A DNA stretch of 64,000 nucleotides from Methylophilaceae bacterium (GTDB lineage: Bacteria; Pseudomonadota; Gammaproteobacteria; Burkholderiales; Methylophilaceae): assembly GCA_028244835.1 (NCBI GenBank), contig JAOKBJ010000001.1, positions 267,860 through 331,859 on the forward strand. Reading direction: 5' to 3'. Position 1 is the first letter of the stretch, and every line of letters begins with the position of its first letter. The notes under the pieces were generated by a model that was not told the origin of the DNA, ran no database searches, and was given only the letters and a program-made list of their open reading frames with translations. The position numbers and the translations under genes are program-made. Positions 36,665 through 48,500 of this stretch are shown piece after piece.

Positions 36665-37877
36665 GTAATTTTAAGGATAAATATTATGGCTAAAGGTAAA
36701 TTTGAGCGTACCAAACCACATGTTAACGTTGGCACTATTGGTCACGTTGATCATGGGAAAACTACATTAACAGCTGCAATCTCAACTGTACTCACCAAAA
36801 AATTTGGTGGAGATAAAAAAGATTTTGCTGAAATTGATTCAGCTCCTGAAGAAAAAGCACGTGGTATAACAATTAATACTTCACACGTTGAATATGAAAC
36901 AGAAAAACGACATTACGCTCACGTTGACTGTCCAGGCCATGCTGATTATGTAAAAAATAAGATTACTGGTGCCGCTCAAATGCATGGCGCAATACTTGTC
37001 TGTTCTGCTGCTGATGGGCCGATGCCACAAACTCGCGAACACATTCTTTTATCAAGACAAGTGGGTGTGCCTCATATTGTCGTGTTCCTAAATAAAGCCG
37101 ATATGGTTGATGACAAAGAATTATTAGACTTAGTCGAAATGGAAGTACGTGAACTTCTTAGTAAATATGATTTCCCAGGCGATGATATTCCTATCATCAT
37201 GGGCTCAGCACTTAAGGCATTAGAAGGTGATACGTCTGATATTGGCGAACCGGCGATTCTTAAATTAGCTGAGGCACTAGATAGTTATATTCCAGAGCCA
37301 AAAAGAGCAATTGATGGAGACTTTTTAATGCCTGTAGAAGATGTATTCTCAATCTCAGGTCGAGGCACTGTAGTTACTGGCCGTGTTGAACGTGGTGTTG
37401 TGAAAATTAATGAAGAAATTGAAATTGTTGGTTTAAAAGATACAGTAAAAACAATTTGTACGGGTGTTGAAATGTTCCGTAAATTACTTGATCAAGGGCA
37501 AGCAGGCGATAACGTAGGTGTGTTATTGCGAGGAACAGCTCGTGAAGATGTGGAGCGTGGGCAGGTTTTATGTAAGCCAGGGTCAATAAAGCCACATACT
37601 AAATTTACTGCAGAAATTTATTGTTTAAGTAAAGATGAAGGCGGAAGACATACTCCATTCTTTAATGGGTATCGCCCACAATTTTACTTTAGAACAACAG
37701 ATGTAACTGGTGCAGTTGAATTACCAGCAGGAACAGAAATGGTAATGCCAGGTGATAATGTATCAATTACTGGAACACTAATCGCTCCAATTGCTATGGA
37801 GGAAGGTTTAAGATTCGCTATTCGTGAAGGCGGAAGAACTGTTGGTTCTGGTGTTGTAGTAAAGGTTATCGAATAGA
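36665..37877 (+). repeat. Long direct repeat, copy 1 (tufB with its ribosome site)
   Basis: 1213 bases matching 52959-54171 except at two positions (36960 and 36983). The identity begins 21 bases before the ATG and stops one base after the stop codon. This is the expected footprint of gene conversion between duplicated tuf genes. Confidence 0.95.
36686..37876 (+). CDS. tufB: Elongation factor Tu, copy B, with two unusual substitutions
   Basis: GTPase that delivers aminoacyl-tRNA to the ribosome; 396 aa. GTP motifs GHVDHGKTT (19-27), DCPGH (81-85) and NKAD are intact. The ATG at 36686 was chosen because it matches the tufA start and has TAAGGA 9 bases upstream; the frame is open further upstream only through the tRNA-Thr gene. 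Compared with tufA in this window, codon 92 is AAG instead of ATG (M92K) and codon 100 is CAT instead of GAT (D100H). All other bases are identical. Both residues lie just after switch II in a stretch ([17 protein letters not shown] in tufA) that is almost invariant in bacterial EF-Tu. The copy could be functionally altered, or the two differences could be a sequence error. Confidence 0.95.
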   Translation: MAKGKFERTKPHVNVGTIGHVDHGKTTLTAAISTVLTKKFGGDKKDFAEIDSAPEEKARGITINTSHVEYETEKRHYAHVDCPGHADYVKNKITGAAQMHGAILVCSAADGPMPQTREHILLSRQVGVPHIVVFLNKADMVDDKELLDLVEMEVRELLSKYDFPGDDIPIIMGSALKALEGDTSDIGEPAILKLAEALDSYIPEPKRAIDGDFLMPVEDVFSISGRGTVVTGRVERGVVKINEEIEIVGLKDTVKTICTGVEMFRKLLDQGQAGDNVGVLLRGTAREDVERGQVLCKPGSIKPHTKFTAEIYCLSKDEGGRHTPFFNGYRPQFYFRTTDVTGAVELPAGTEMVMPGDNVSITGTLIAPIAMEEGLRFAIREGGRTVGSGVVVKVIE

Positions 37878-37892
37878 GTATAAGTTAAACCT

Positions 37893-37968
37893 AGGCCAGT
37901 AGCTCAATTGGTAGAGTATCGGTCTCCAAAACCGAGGGTTGGGGGTTCGAAGCCCTCCTGGCCTGCCA
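37893..37968 (+). tRNA. tRNA-Trp (anticodon CCA)
   Basis: 76 bases with encoded CCA terminus. Acceptor AGGCCAG / CTGGCCT; the anticodon loop reads CCA (TCTCCAAAA region). Placed between tufB and secE, the usual betaproteobacterial arrangement. Confidence 0.95.
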
Positions 37969-37989
37969 ATAAAAGGAAATGAGGTAGAA

Positions 37990-38337
37990 ATGAAAATTAA
38001 CATTAGATTAGGCTTATCATTTTTGCTTTTAGGCGTCGGTTTGTTCGGTTTTTATATGCTTTCTGAGCAGCCTATAGTAATAAGAATTTTATCTATATTA
38101 GCAGGCGTTGGTGCATTTATTGCTGTGTTTTGGACAACACCGCAAGGTAAGCAAGCTTTCGATTTTCTGGGTGAGGCGATTACAGAGGCTAAGAAAGTAG
38201 TTTGGCCCACCAGAAAAGAAACTATTCAAATGACTTTGATAGTTTTTGTTTTAGTTGTAATTATGGCTATCTTTCTTGCTTTTATTGATATTAGTTTTTC
38301 ATACATTATAAATTTGTTATTAGGACGGGGTGATTAA
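37990..38337 (+). CDS. secE: Preprotein translocase subunit SecE
   Basis: Essential membrane subunit of the SecYEG channel. The 115-aa form has three helices (about 5-25, 30-52 and 88-112) like E. coli SecE, with the conserved cytoplasmic amphipathic segment [19 protein letters not shown]. The ATG at 37990 is chosen over the upstream open frame, which would run back into tRNA-Trp. Its last stop base is the first base of the nusG ATG. Confidence 0.94.
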   Translation: MKINIRLGLSFLLLGVGLFGFYMLSEQPIVIRILSILAGVGAFIAVFWTTPQGKQAFDFLGEAITEAKKVVWPTRKETIQMTLIVFVLVVIMAIFLAFIDISFSYIINLLLGRGD

Positions 38338-38873
38338 TGTCAAAGCGTTGGTATATAGTTCAGGCTTTTTCTGGATATGAAAAAGTTGTTCAAAGGGGCC
38401 TGTTGGAAAGAATTGCTCAATCTGAAATAAGTGATCAATTTGGTGAAATACTAGTTCCTGTTGAGGAAGTAGTTGAAATGAAATCAGGGGAAAAAAAAGT
38501 TACTGAAAGAAGGCTTTACCCTGGATATGTATTAGTACAAATGGAAATGAATGACGATAGTTGGCATTTAGTAAAAAGCAATCCTAAAGTTACTGCTTTT
38601 ATTGGTGGGAGTGGCACACAGCCAGCACCGATTACGAATAAAGAAGTTGATATTATTTTGCAGAAAATGGATGACAGTAAGGTGAATCCAACACAAAAAT
38701 TAACCTTTGAGGTTGGTGAATCAATAAGAGTTGTTGACGGGCCTTTTAAAGATTTTTCTGGCACGGTAGACACGATTGATTATGAAAAAAGTAAGCTTCG
38801 GGTTTCAGTGGTGATATTTGGTCGAGCTACTCCAGTAGAGCTTGAATTTGGACAGATAGAGAAAGAGGTTTAA
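38337..38873 (+). CDS. nusG: Transcription termination/antitermination factor NusG
   Basis: Binds RNA polymerase and links it to Rho and the ribosome. NGN domain at the N-terminus ([19 protein letters not shown], then [12 protein letters not shown]) and a C-terminal KOW domain ([19 protein letters not shown]). 178 aa, normal. Directly coupled to secE. Confidence 0.96.
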   Translation: MSKRWYIVQAFSGYEKVVQRGLLERIAQSEISDQFGEILVPVEEVVEMKSGEKKVTERRLYPGYVLVQMEMNDDSWHLVKSNPKVTAFIGGSGTQPAPITNKEVDIILQKMDDSKVNPTQKLTFEVGESIRVVDGPFKDFSGTVDTIDYEKSKLRVSVVIFGRATPVELEFGQIEKEV

Positions 38874-38936
38874 AAATTGTTTGGGAGCTTTTAATTTGTA
38901 AAAGCGTTTGAACCAAAATTTAGGAGAGTAATGAAA

Positions 38937-39371
38937 ATGGCAAAAAAAATTGAGGGATATATAAAGCTTCAAATACCGGCTGGGAAAGCAAACCCTAGCC
39001 CACCTGTTGGACCAGCTTTGGGACAGCGCGGGTTAAATATTATGGATTTCTGTAAAGCATTTAATGCTGCGACACAAAGTGTTGAGCCAGGGCTTCCAGT
39101 TCCTGTTGTAATTACTGCATTTTCAGATAAAAGCTTTACTTTTATTATGAAAACGCCACCCGCTTCAATTTTACTTAAAAAAGCGGCTAAATTATCTAAA
39201 GGCTCACCAGTTCCACATACAGATAAGGTGGGGAAAATTACACGAGCTCAAGCAGAAGAAATTGCTAAAACTAAGATGCCAGATCTAACAGCAGCCGATA
39301 TGGATGCTGCAGTTAGAACTATTGCAGGTAGTGCAAGAAGTATGGGTATTGAAGTGGAGGGTGTTAAATGA
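38937..39371 (+). CDS. rplK: 50S ribosomal protein L11
   Basis: GTPase-centre protein binding 23S rRNA, 144 aa. The N-terminal [24 protein letters not shown] is highly typical. The start is taken at the second ATG (38937, MAKKIEGY) by analogy with other L11 proteins; an ATG at 38931 with AGGAG only 4 bases before it would add MK. It overlaps rplA by 4 bases. Confidence 0.96.
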   Translation: MAKKIEGYIKLQIPAGKANPSPPVGPALGQRGLNIMDFCKAFNAATQSVEPGLPVPVVITAFSDKSFTFIMKTPPASILLKKAAKLSKGSPVPHTDKVGKITRAQAEEIAKTKMPDLTAADMDAAVRTIAGSARSMGIEVEGVK

Positions 39372-40060
39372 GTACAAGTAAAAGGTTTAAAGCTTTGGTA
39401 GATAAGGTGGATAGAGATAAGGCATATTCAGCTTTAGATGGCCTTAATTTAGTAAAAGAAACTGCTAAGGCTAAATTCGATGAATCTGTAGATGCGGCAA
39501 TAAATCTTGGCATTGATTCTAAAAAATCAGATCAAGCGGTTAGAGGTGCATTAGTGCTTCCTAACGGAATAGGAAAAACCACTCGAGTGGCAGTTTTTGC
39601 TCAGGGCGAAGCTGCAGAATCAGCAAAAAAAGCTGGTGCTGACATTGTAGGGTTTGAAGATTTAGCAGAACAAGTGAAAAAAGGCGTAATGGATTTTGAT
39701 GTGGTAATAGCCACTCCTGATGCAATGAGGATTGTTGGCACTTTAGGACAGATATTGGGTCCAAGAGGATTGATGCCAAATCCTAAGGTAGGAACCGTTA
39801 CAACTGACACTGAAAAAGCTGTAAAAAATTCCAAAGCAGGTCAAGTTCAATATAGAACAGACAAAGCTGGGATTATTCATTGCACAATCGGACGAGCCTC
39901 ATTTAGTTCTGAACAATTAAAGGAAAATTTGTCGGCATTATTAGATGAAATAAGCAAAGCTAAACCAAAAGATGTTAAAGGTGTATTTATAAAAAAATTA
40001 TCGGTATCTAGTTCGATGGGGGTTGGAGTTCGATTAGACCAAACAAATTTATTGAATTAA
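39368..40060 (+). CDS. rplA: 50S ribosomal protein L1
   Basis: L1-stalk protein, 230 aa; in E. coli it also represses its own rplK-rplA message. Recognisable by the rRNA-binding [14 protein letters not shown] and by [16 protein letters not shown]. The ATG overlaps the rplK stop (ATGA). Confidence 0.96.
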   Translation: MSTSKRFKALVDKVDRDKAYSALDGLNLVKETAKAKFDESVDAAINLGIDSKKSDQAVRGALVLPNGIGKTTRVAVFAQGEAAESAKKAGADIVGFEDLAEQVKKGVMDFDVVIATPDAMRIVGTLGQILGPRGLMPNPKVGTVTTDTEKAVKNSKAGQVQYRTDKAGIIHCTIGRASFSSEQLKENLSALLDEISKAKPKDVKGVFIKKLSVSSSMGVGVRLDQTNLLN

Positions 40061-40284
40061 AAGTTTTACGAATTTTGTGGAAAAATATTTTTCACATTAC
40101 AGAGCTTTGGGTTCATTGATGAAAGTATCAATGAAGTTGTCAAAGACCGTAGGTACGAAAGTTTAATTTAGATATTTAAACCTACGCAGATGGCGAATCC
40201 CCTTAAGGATAAAATCCTGATAGAGGTCGTCGTTTTAGTTGGTATTAGGAAGCTAATACTTTTATTTAACGAAAGGAGAAGACC
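40061..40284 (+). promoter_or_regulatory. L10-type ribosomal protein leader before rplJ
   Basis: A 224-base untranslated stretch with nested pairing: gacc (40145-40148) with ggtc (40225-40228), gtaggt (40149-40154) with acctac (40180-40185), and aggat (40206-40210) with atcct (40214-40218). After the acctac arm comes gcagatggcga, resembling the kink-turn region to which the L10(L12) complex binds in known L10 leaders. It likely lets L10 control rplJ-rplL. No clear sigma-70 pair is evident in the first 80 bases. Confidence 0.75.
40242..40267 (+). terminator. Terminator-like hairpin at the end of the L10 leader
   Basis: gtattag (40242-40248), loop gaag, ctaatac (40253-40259), then ttttattt. 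It lies just before the rplJ ribosome site, so it could act as an attenuator controlled by the upstream leader fold. The stem is AT-rich, so termination would be partial at best. Confidence 0.5.
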
Positions 40285-40806
40285 TTGAGTCTGAATCTTG
40301 ATAAAAAGAAGGCAGTTGTAGCTGAAGTTAGTAAGCAGATCGAGAATGCTCAATCTATGATACTTGCAGAGTATCGTGGAGTGGGGGTTCAAGATATGAC
40401 AATTTTGAGGGAGCAAGCAAGAAAATCAGGCGTATATCTTAAAGTGCTTAAGAATAATTTAGTTAAAAGAGCAGTTGAGAATACTCCATTTTCGTCACTA
40501 TCAGAAGATATGGTAGGCCCTTTATTATTTGGAATTTCTGAAGATCCTGTGTCAGCCGCGAAGATTTTAAACGACTTTGCTAAGACAAATGATTTATTTA
40601 CTATCAAAACAGGTGCAATGCCAGATAAAAAAATGGATGCTGGAGCAATTAAAGCTCTTGCTTCTTTACCGAGTCGGGATGAATTGTTAGCGAAATTGAT
40701 GGGCACTATGCAAGCACCAATATCACAATTTGTTCGCACATTGAACGAAGTGCCAACAAAATTTGTAAGAGGTATTGTAGCTGTCCGTGATCAGAAACCC
40801 GCATAA
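40285..40806 (+). CDS. rplJ: 50S ribosomal protein L10
   Basis: Base of the ribosomal stalk that holds L7/L12 dimers; 173 aa. Start is TTG with AAGGAG 6-11 bases upstream ([18 protein letters not shown]). The [20 protein letters not shown] segment is typical of rRNA-binding L10, and the C-terminal helix binds L7/L12. A weak start codon under a strong ribosome site fits translational control by the leader. Confidence 0.95.
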   Translation: MSLNLDKKKAVVAEVSKQIENAQSMILAEYRGVGVQDMTILREQARKSGVYLKVLKNNLVKRAVENTPFSSLSEDMVGPLLFGISEDPVSAAKILNDFAKTNDLFTIKTGAMPDKKMDAGAIKALASLPSRDELLAKLMGTMQAPISQFVRTLNEVPTKFVRGIVAVRDQKPA

Positions 40807-40850
40807 TTTATTTTATAAGACTTAATTAAAACTATTAGGAGTATTAAAGT

Positions 40851-41231
40851 ATGGCTATTTCAAAAGAAGATATATTAGAAGGTATTGGCAGTATGTCAGT
40901 TCTAGATTTATCAGAATTGATTAAAGAAATGGAAGAGAAATTTGGTGTTTCTGCTGCTGCAATTGCTGCAGCTCCAGCAGCAGCAGGCAGCGGTGGCGAT
41001 GAAGCAGCAGCTGATGAAAAGACTGAATTCGATCTTCATTTAACTGCTATTGGAGATAACAAAGTAAATACGATTAAAGCAGTTCGTGAAATTACAGGCC
41101 TTGGTTTAAAAGAAGCTAAAGACATTGTTGATGCTGCACCTAAAGTTGTTAAAGAAACTTTAGATAAGGCTTCTGCTGAAGAAGCTTTGAAAAAACTAAC
41201 TGATGCTGGCGCAACAGGCGAGTTGAAATAA
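40851..41231 (+). CDS. rplL: 50S ribosomal protein L7/L12
   Basis: Stalk protein that recruits translation factors; 126 aa. N-terminal dimerisation domain, an Ala/Gly-rich hinge ([20 protein letters not shown]) and the factor-binding C-terminal domain with [25 protein letters not shown] lies 10 bases before the ATG. Confidence 0.96.
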   Translation: MAISKEDILEGIGSMSVLDLSELIKEMEEKFGVSAAAIAAAPAAAGSGGDEAAADEKTEFDLHLTAIGDNKVNTIKAVREITGLGLKEAKDIVDAAPKVVKETLDKASAEEALKKLTDAGATGELK

Positions 41232-41244
41232 GTAAAATTTAATT

Positions 41245-41280
41245 TGAAGGTTGCCTTTATTAAGTTAAAGACAACCTTCA
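41245..41280 (+). terminator. Hairpin between rplL and rpoB (attenuator or processing site)
   Basis: tgaaggttg (41245-41253) pairs with caaccttca (41272-41280); after one C·A opposition the stem continues (cttta with taaag) to a small loop, then comes tttattttt. It occupies the position of the partial terminator that lowers rpoBC expression relative to ribosomal protein genes in E. coli. Confidence 0.7.
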
Positions 41281-41318
41281 TTTATTTTTAATAACTGATT
41301 TTTTATATAACAAGAAAT

Positions 41319-41347
41319 TTAACACTTAGTTTTTTGCTATATAAATT
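41319..41347 (+). promoter_or_regulatory. Possible weak promoter before rpoB
   Basis: TTAACA (41319-41324), 17-base spacer, TAAATT (41342-41347); 5/6 and 4/6 matches, about 20 bases before the rpoB ATG and just after the hairpin. The region is AT-rich, so chance matches are easy. Confidence 0.35.
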
Positions 41348-41365
41348 CTTAACTTTGGAGATGCA

Positions 41366-44300
41366 ATGAGTTATTCCTTTACTGAAAAAAAACGTATTAG
41401 AAAAAGTTTTGCAAAAAGAGAAACTGTATTAGAAATACCTTATCTTTTAGCATTGCAACTTGAATCATATAAAGCATTTCTTCAACAAGAAATTAAACCG
41501 GAAGATCGAACTGATTCAGGCTTACAGTCTACTTTTAATACCCTTTTTCCAATTTCAAGTCATGCAGGTTTTGCAAGGCTAGATTTTGTAAGTTATACCC
41601 TAGGAAAGGAAGAGTTTGAAGTAAAAGAATGCCAACAAAGAGGATTGACATATGAGGTGGTATTAAAAGTTAAGGTGCGTTTAACTATTTATGACCGAGA
41701 ATCTGGTGATAAAAAAGTAATTAAAGACACAAAAGAAGAAGAAGTTTACATGGGAAAAATTCCCTTGATGACAACAAATGGATCTTTTGTAATCAATGGC
41801 ACTGAAAGAGCAATTGTTTCTCAATTGCATCGTAGCCCTGGTGTATTTTTTGAACATGACAAAGGAAAAACTCACAGCTCAGGAAAATTATTATTTTCAG
41901 CAAGAATTATTCCTTATCGTGGCTCTTGGTTAGATTTTGAATTTGACCCTAAAGATTATTTATATTTTAGGATTGATCGAAGGAGAAAAATGCCAGTTAC
42001 AACTCTTTTGAAGGCTTTAGGCCTGTCTCCAGAAGAAATATTATCTAAATTTTATGATTTTGAAACCTTTCATATAAAAAATAAAAAGGCTTCAATTGAA
42101 GTTGTTCCTGAAAGATTAAGGGGAGAGATTTCGAAAAGGGACTATAAAGATAAAAAAGGCAATATTATTGTTGCTATAGAGAAAAGAATTACTGCTAGGC
42201 ATATTGCAGAGATTCAAAATAAGACTTCACTAATTGAACCTGCAGTTCCACTTGACTATATTGGAAAAAAAATTGCAAAAGCAATTATAGATATTGAGAC
42301 CGGTGAAGTTGTTGCTGAGACAAATGCGGAAATTACTGAAGAGCTATTTGAAAAAATTCTTGAATCTGGAATAGAAAAATTTAATATTCTCTATTCAAAT
42401 GAGCTTGATCACGGTGATTTTATATCGCAAACTTTATCTACAGATGAGGTTCCAGATCAATATAGTGCCCAAGTTGCAATTTATAGAATGATGAGGCCTG
42501 GTGAGCCTCCAACTGAGGATTCAGTTAAGTCTTTATTCGAAGGGTTATTTTTCAATCCAGACCGATATGATTTATCAAATGTAGGACGAATGAAATTTAA
42601 TCGTAGAGCCTTCCCTAAAATATTTGATCAGTATGCTAACTGGTTAAAAAGTTTTTTTGAAGATGCAGGAGAGAAAGATGTTACTGGTTCACCCGTATTA
42701 TCTCATGAAGATATCCTGGCAGTTGTAGGGCTTCTTGTAGAATTAAAAAATACACGAGGAGATATTGATGACATTGACCATCTTGGTAATCGCCGAATCC
42801 GTTCAGTTGGGGAATTAGTAGAAAATCAATTCAGAACTGGCCTAGTTAGAGTTGAACGTGCGGTAAAAGAACGTCTAGGCCAAGCAGAGGCAGATAATTT
42901 AATGCCGACTGATTTGATAAATTCTAAACCAATTGCAAGCGCAATCAAAGAATTTTTTGGATCTTCACAGCTTTCACAATTTATGGATCAAACAAATCCA
43001 TTATCAGAGATTACACATAAAAGAAGAGTTTCTGCATTAGGCCCTGGGGGATTAACGCGAGAAAGAGCTGGATTTGAAGTTAGGGATGTTCATTCAACTC
43101 ATTATGGCCGCGTTTGCCCAATTGAAACTCCAGAGGGACCAAATATTGGCTTAATTAATTCCCTTGCACTTTATGCAAGAACTAATGAATATGGTTTTTT
43201 AGAAACCCCATATAGAAGAGTGGAGGGTGGAAAGGCAACAGCTGAAATTGATTATTTATCAGCAATTGAAGAAAGTGAATATACAATTGCTCAAGCAAAT
43301 TCTGCATTAGACCCTAAAGGTAAATTTAAAGAGAGTCGGGTATCTTCAAGATATAAAAATGAATTTACTATGGCTGATAACGATAAAATTGATTATATGG
43401 ATGTTGCACCTGGGCAAATTGTATCGGTAGCAGCTTCATTGATCCCATTCTTAGAACATGATGATGCAAATAGAGCCTTAATGGGTGCAAATATGCAGAG
43501 ACAAGCGGTACCATGTTTGCGAGCAGATAAAGCTTTGGTAGGTACTGGGATTGAACGAACTGTAGCAACCGATTCTGGAACAACTGTTCAAGCAAAGCGT
43601 GGCGGCATAGTGGACTATGTAGATTCAAGAAGAATTGTTGTTAAAGTAAATGAAAAAGAAACAGCACAGGATGAAATTGGTGTAGATATTTATAATTTAA
43701 CGAAATATACAAGGTCAAATCAGAACACAACAATCAACCAGAAACCTTTGGTTAAGATAGGGGAAAAAATTCAGCGTGGAGATGTTGTTGCTGATGGTGC
43801 CTCAACAGATATTGGCGAACTAGCTCTTGGACAAAATATGTTGATTGGCTTTATGCCTTGGAATGGTTATAACTTTGAAGATTCAATTTTAATATCAGAA
43901 AAAGTTGTTGCAGAAGATAGATATACTTCAATACATATTGAGGAAATGCAAGTATTAGCAAGAGATACTAAGCTTGGCGCAGAAGAGATTACTCAAGATA
44001 TTTCAAACTTATCAGAAAGAATGTTAGGTCGATTAGATGAGTCAGGCATTATTTATATTGGAGCAGAGGTAGAAGCTGGTGATGTCTTAGTTGGTAAAGT
44101 GACTCCAAAAGGAGAGACCCAATTAACACCAGAAGAGAAATTATTAAGAGCAATTTTTGGTGAAAAAGCATCTGATGTTAAGGATACTAGTTTAAGGGTT
44201 CCGTCAGGTATGTCGGGCACAATTATAGATGTTCAGGTATTCACTCGTGAAGGTATTGATAGAGATGATCGTGCAGAAACTATCATAAGTGCTCAGCTTG

Positions 44301-45538
44301 AAGCTTACCAACAAGATTTAGATGATCAAAAAAGAATTGTGGAAGAAGATATTTTTACAAGAGTAGAAAAAGCAATTATTAATAAATCTGTAGTTGGCGG
44401 ACCAAAACCTTTGAAAAAAGGAGCCAAGATTACTAAAGAAAACTTATCGGAAATTGAGCGATATGAATGGTTTGATATTCGTTTAAAAGAAGATAAAGAT
44501 TCAAAACAATTAGAAACATTAAAAGAAAATCTTACCAGAGCCAAAAAAGAATTCGATAGCCGATTTGAAGAAAAAAAACGTAAATTAACTCAAGGTGATG
44601 AATTACCTCCGGGTGTTCAAAAGATGGTTAAAGTTTATTTGGCTGTAAAAAGAAGAATTCAGCCAGGTGATAAAATGGCAGGACGACATGGAAATAAAGG
44701 GGTTATTTCTAAAATAGCACCACAAGAAGACATGCCCTATATGGCAGACGGTACAACTTTAGACATTGTATTAAATCCACTTGGCTTACCTTCAAGAATG
44801 AATATTGGGCAACTTCTTGAGGTTCACTTAGGTTGGGCCGCAAAAGGACTTGGGGATAGAATAAATGAGATGTTGCAAAAAGAAGAAAAGATTTCTGAGG
44901 TTAGAAATTATCTTGAAAAAATTTACAATGAATCATCGGGTAAAGCAGAAAATATTAAATCATTAAAAGATGATGAGGTAAAAGAGCTAGCATCAAATTT
45001 AGCAGGAGGCGTTCCTTTTGCAACACCAGTTTTTGATGGCGGTGCAGAATCAGATATTCAACAGATGTTAGATTTGGCTTATCCAGATGACAGTGAGCAT
45101 ACCAAGCTCCTAGATTTTTCTGCGAAGAAAACTCAAGTTAAGTTATATGATGGTAGAACTGGTGAAGCCTTTGAAAGACATGTCACAGTTGGCTATATGC
45201 ACGTATTAAAACTCCATCATTTAGTTGACGACAAGATGCATGCTAGATCAACAGGGCCTTATTCTTTAGTTACACAACAGCCTTTGGGAGGTAAAGCTCA
45301 ATTTGGCGGCCAACGATTTGGAGAAATGGAGGTATGGGCTTTGGAATCATATGGAGCCTCCTATACACTTCAAGAAATGCTTACTGTTAAATCAGATGAC
45401 GTTACAGGCAGAACGAAAGTATATGAGAATATTGTCAAAGGTGAGCATAAGATAGATGCCGGCATGCCTGAATCATTTAATGTTTTAACCAAAGAAATTC
45501 GTTCATTAGCAATTGACATTGACCTAGACAGAAACTAA
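41366..45538 (+). CDS. rpoB: RNA polymerase beta subunit
   Basis: Catalytic beta subunit, 1390 aa, slightly longer than E. coli RpoB (1342). Present are the rifampicin-region core ([20 protein letters not shown] then [11 protein letters not shown]), [16 protein letters not shown], and the active-site region [15 protein letters not shown]. The rif region carries the usual residues of sensitive enzymes (Q, D, H, S at the main positions). GGAG lies 7 bases before the ATG; rpoC follows after 11 bases. Confidence 0.97.
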   Translation: MSYSFTEKKRIRKSFAKRETVLEIPYLLALQLESYKAFLQQEIKPEDRTDSGLQSTFNTLFPISSHAGFARLDFVSYTLGKEEFEVKECQQRGLTYEVVLKVKVRLTIYDRESGDKKVIKDTKEEEVYMGKIPLMTTNGSFVINGTERAIVSQLHRSPGVFFEHDKGKTHSSGKLLFSARIIPYRGSWLDFEFDPKDYLYFRIDRRRKMPVTTLLKALGLSPEEILSKFYDFETFHIKNKKASIEVVPERLRGEISKRDYKDKKGNIIVAIEKRITARHIAEIQNKTSLIEPAVPLDYIGKKIAKAIIDIETGEVVAETNAEITEELFEKILESGIEKFNILYSNELDHGDFISQTLSTDEVPDQYSAQVAIYRMMRPGEPPTEDSVKSLFEGLFFNPDRYDLSNVGRMKFNRRAFPKIFDQYANWLKSFFEDAGEKDVTGSPVLSHEDILAVVGLLVELKNTRGDIDDIDHLGNRRIRSVGELVENQFRTGLVRVERAVKERLGQAEADNLMPTDLINSKPIASAIKEFFGSSQLSQFMDQTNPLSEITHKRRVSALGPGGLTRERAGFEVRDVHSTHYGRVCPIETPEGPNIGLINSLALYARTNEYGFLETPYRRVEGGKATAEIDYLSAIEESEYTIAQANSALDPKGKFKESRVSSRYKNEFTMADNDKIDYMDVAPGQIVSVAASLIPFLEHDDANRALMGANMQRQAVPCLRADKALVGTGIERTVATDSGTTVQAKRGGIVDYVDSRRIVVKVNEKETAQDEIGVDIYNLTKYTRSNQNTTINQKPLVKIGEKIQRGDVVADGASTDIGELALGQNMLIGFMPWNGYNFEDSILISEKVVAEDRYTSIHIEEMQVLARDTKLGAEEITQDISNLSERMLGRLDESGIIYIGAEVEAGDVLVGKVTPKGETQLTPEEKLLRAIFGEKASDVKDTSLRVPSGMSGTIIDVQVFTREGIDRDDRAETIISAQLEAYQQDLDDQKRIVEEDIFTRVEKAIINKSVVGGPKPLKKGAKITKENLSEIERYEWFDIRLKEDKDSKQLETLKENLTRAKKEFDSRFEEKKRKLTQGDELPPGVQKMVKVYLAVKRRIQPGDKMAGRHGNKGVISKIAPQEDMPYMADGTTLDIVLNPLGLPSRMNIGQLLEVHLGWAAKGLGDRINEMLQKEEKISEVRNYLEKIYNESSGKAENIKSLKDDEVKELASNLAGGVPFATPVFDGGAESDIQQMLDLAYPDDSEHTKLLDFSAKKTQVKLYDGRTGEAFERHVTVGYMHVLKLHHLVDDKMHARSTGPYSLVTQQPLGGKAQFGGQRFGEMEVWALESYGASYTLQEMLTVKSDDVTGRTKVYENIVKGEHKIDAGMPESFNVLTKEIRSLAIDIDLDRN

Positions 45539-45549
45539 GGAGATCACAC

Positions 45550-48500
45550 ATGAAAGCATTACTAGATCTATTTAAACAGACTACACAGCAACAAGAATTT
45601 GACGCGATTAAAATTGCTTTAGCATCTCCAGAGAAAATCAGGTCCTGGTCTTTTGGCGAAGTAAAAAAACCAGAGACTATCAATTATAGAACCTTTAAGC
45701 CAGAAAGAGATGGACTTTTTTGTGCAAAGATTTTTGGACCAACGAAAGACTATGAATGCTTATGCGGTAAATATAAGAGGTTAAAGCATCGGGGTGTTAT
45801 TTGTGAAAAATGTGGCGTTGAAGTTACTTTATCTAAGGTAAGACGTGAACGAATGGGCCATATAGATCTTGCTAGTCCTGTAGCACATATTTGGTTTCTT
45901 AAGAGTTTGCCAAGCCGCCTAGGAATGGTTCTTGATATCCCTTTAAGAGATATAGAAAGAGTTCTATATTTTGAGGCTTATATGGTAACTGTGCCTGGAA
46001 TGGTCCCAGAGTTAAAAAAAGGGCAATTACTATCTGAAGATGATTATCTATCTAAAGTTGAAGAATTCGGAGATGAATTTGAGGCAGTGATGGGTGCTGC
46101 AGGAGTTAAGGAGCTTCTAAAATCAATTAAAATAAATGAGGTAGTCGACGAATTACACGAAGAATTAAAAGCAACAAGCTCCGAAGCTAAACAAAAGAAA
46201 CTTGCAAAAAGATTAAAAGTTTTAGAAGCTTTTAAGAGTTCTGGAATTAAACCAGAATGGATGATATTGGATATTTTACCAGTATTACCGCCTGAGCTAA
46301 GACCTCTAGTGCCTCTTGATGGCGGAAGGTTTGCTACATCTGATTTAAATGATTTATATCGAAGAGTTATTAATAGAAATAATCGTCTTCGTCGCTTACT
46401 TGATTTAAGAGCACCTGAAATTATTGTAAAAAATGAAAAGAGAATGTTGCAGGAATCTGTAGACTCTCTACTTGATAATGGTCGCCGTGGAAAAGTAATG
46501 ACAGGGGCCAATAAGAGACCACTAAAATCATTAGCCGATATGATTAAGGGGAAAGGTGGTCGATTTAGACAGAATTTACTAGGAAAGAGGGTGGATTATT
46601 CTGGACGCTCGGTTATTGTTGTTGGGCCACAATTAAAATTACACCAATGCGGACTTCCAAAAAAAATGGCGCTCGAGCTATTTAAACCATTTATTTTTAA
46701 TAAATTAGAGATGTTGGGACTAGCTACTACTATTAAAGCAGCAAAGAAAAAGGTAGAGGAAGAGGGTCCAGAAGTATGGGATATTTTGGAAGATGTAATT
46801 AGAGAACATCCAGTTCTTTTAAATAGAGCACCAACCCTTCACAGGTTAGGTATCCAAGCGTTTGAGCCAGTATTAATTGAAGGTAAAGCTATTCAATTGC
46901 ACCCACTAGTTTGTGCAGCCTTTAATGCAGATTTCGATGGTGACCAAATGGCAGTTCACGTTCCATTATCTCTCGAGGCTCAAATGGAGGCAAGAACGCT
47001 AATGTTGGCATCTAATAATATTTTATCTCCTGCAAACGGTGAGCCAATTATTGTGCCTTCACAAGATATTGTTTTAGGACTGTATTATTTAACTAGAGAG
47101 AAAATTTCAGCAAAAGGTGAGGGTATGAAATTTTCTGACGTTAATGAAGTTAGACGCGCATATGATAGTGGTTGCGTAGATCTTCACGCTAGAACTTCAG
47201 TTAGGATTAATGAATACGAATTGAATTTTGATAATAGTACTACATTAAAAGTTAATAGATATGAAACAACTGTTGGTAGAGCTTTATTGTCAGAAATTTT
47301 ACCAGCTGGATTACCCTTCGATTTAATTAATAGGAGTTTAAAGAAAAAAGAAATATCAAAACTTATTAATGTTGCATTTAGAAAAATAGGAATTCGGGAT
47401 ACAGTAATTCTCGCAGATAACTTGAAAAATATGGGTTATAAATATGCTACAAAATCTGGTATGTCTATTTCAGTTCATGACATGAAAATACCAGTCGAAA
47501 AAGAACAATTACTTGCAGATGCGAGGTCTGAGGTACAAGAAATTGAAGACCAATATTCTTCAGGACTTGTTACTCAAGGCGAAAGATACAATAAAGTAGT
47601 TGATATATGGGGCCGTACAGGTGATAAAGTTGCTGACGCAATGATGAAGCAGTTGCAAGATGAGCCGGTGATTGGTCCAAATGGCAAATTAGTGAAGGAT
47701 GAGAAAGGAAACCCACTGCGTCAAGAATCATTTAATGCCATATATATGATGGCTGATTCAGGTGCTAGAGGATCTGCAGCTCAGGTTAGACAGCTAGCCG
47801 GAATGCGAGGATTGATGGCTAGGCCAGATGGCTCTATTATCGAGACTCCTATTACAGCAAATTTTCGTGATGGATTAAATGTGTTGCAGTACTTTATATC
47901 AACTCACGGTGCCCGAAAAGGTTTAGCAGATACAGCACTTAAAACTGCGAACTCTGGTTATTTAACGAGAAGATTAGTTGATGTAACTCAGGATCTTGTA
48001 GTTACAGAGCTTGACTGTGAAACAGATGAAGGACTCTTAACTAAAGCTTTAGTTAAAGGCGGAGAGACTGTTACACCTCTAAGCGACAGAATTTTAGGTA
48101 GAGTTTCTGCATTCGATATAATAAATCCAGAGACACAAGAGATTCTCTATAATGCCGGCATTCTTTTGGGTGAGGATGAGGTTGAAAAAATTGAGACTCT
48201 TGGTATAGATGAAATAACCGTTAGGACTGCCCTTACTTGCAAGACCCGTTATGGTATTTGCGCTAAATGTTATGGAAGAGATCTTGGTCGAGGTAATTTA
48301 ATCAACCAAGGAGAAGCAGTTGGAGTTATAGCTGCTCAATCAATTGGTGAGCCTGGTACACAACTTACTATGAGAACTTTCCATATTGGTGGCGCAGTTT
48401 CAAGAGCAGCATCTGTAAGTCAAATAGAAAATAAAGCTGCAGGCAAAGTCAGATATAAAGTAATGAGATTCGTTACAAACGCTAATGGTGAAAAAGTAGT

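Noticed and set aside
38887..38905. Hairpin gctttt/aaaagc between nusG and rplK as a terminator
   Set aside because: Only 6 bp, mostly A-T pairs, with no T-run after it; not enough to call a terminator.
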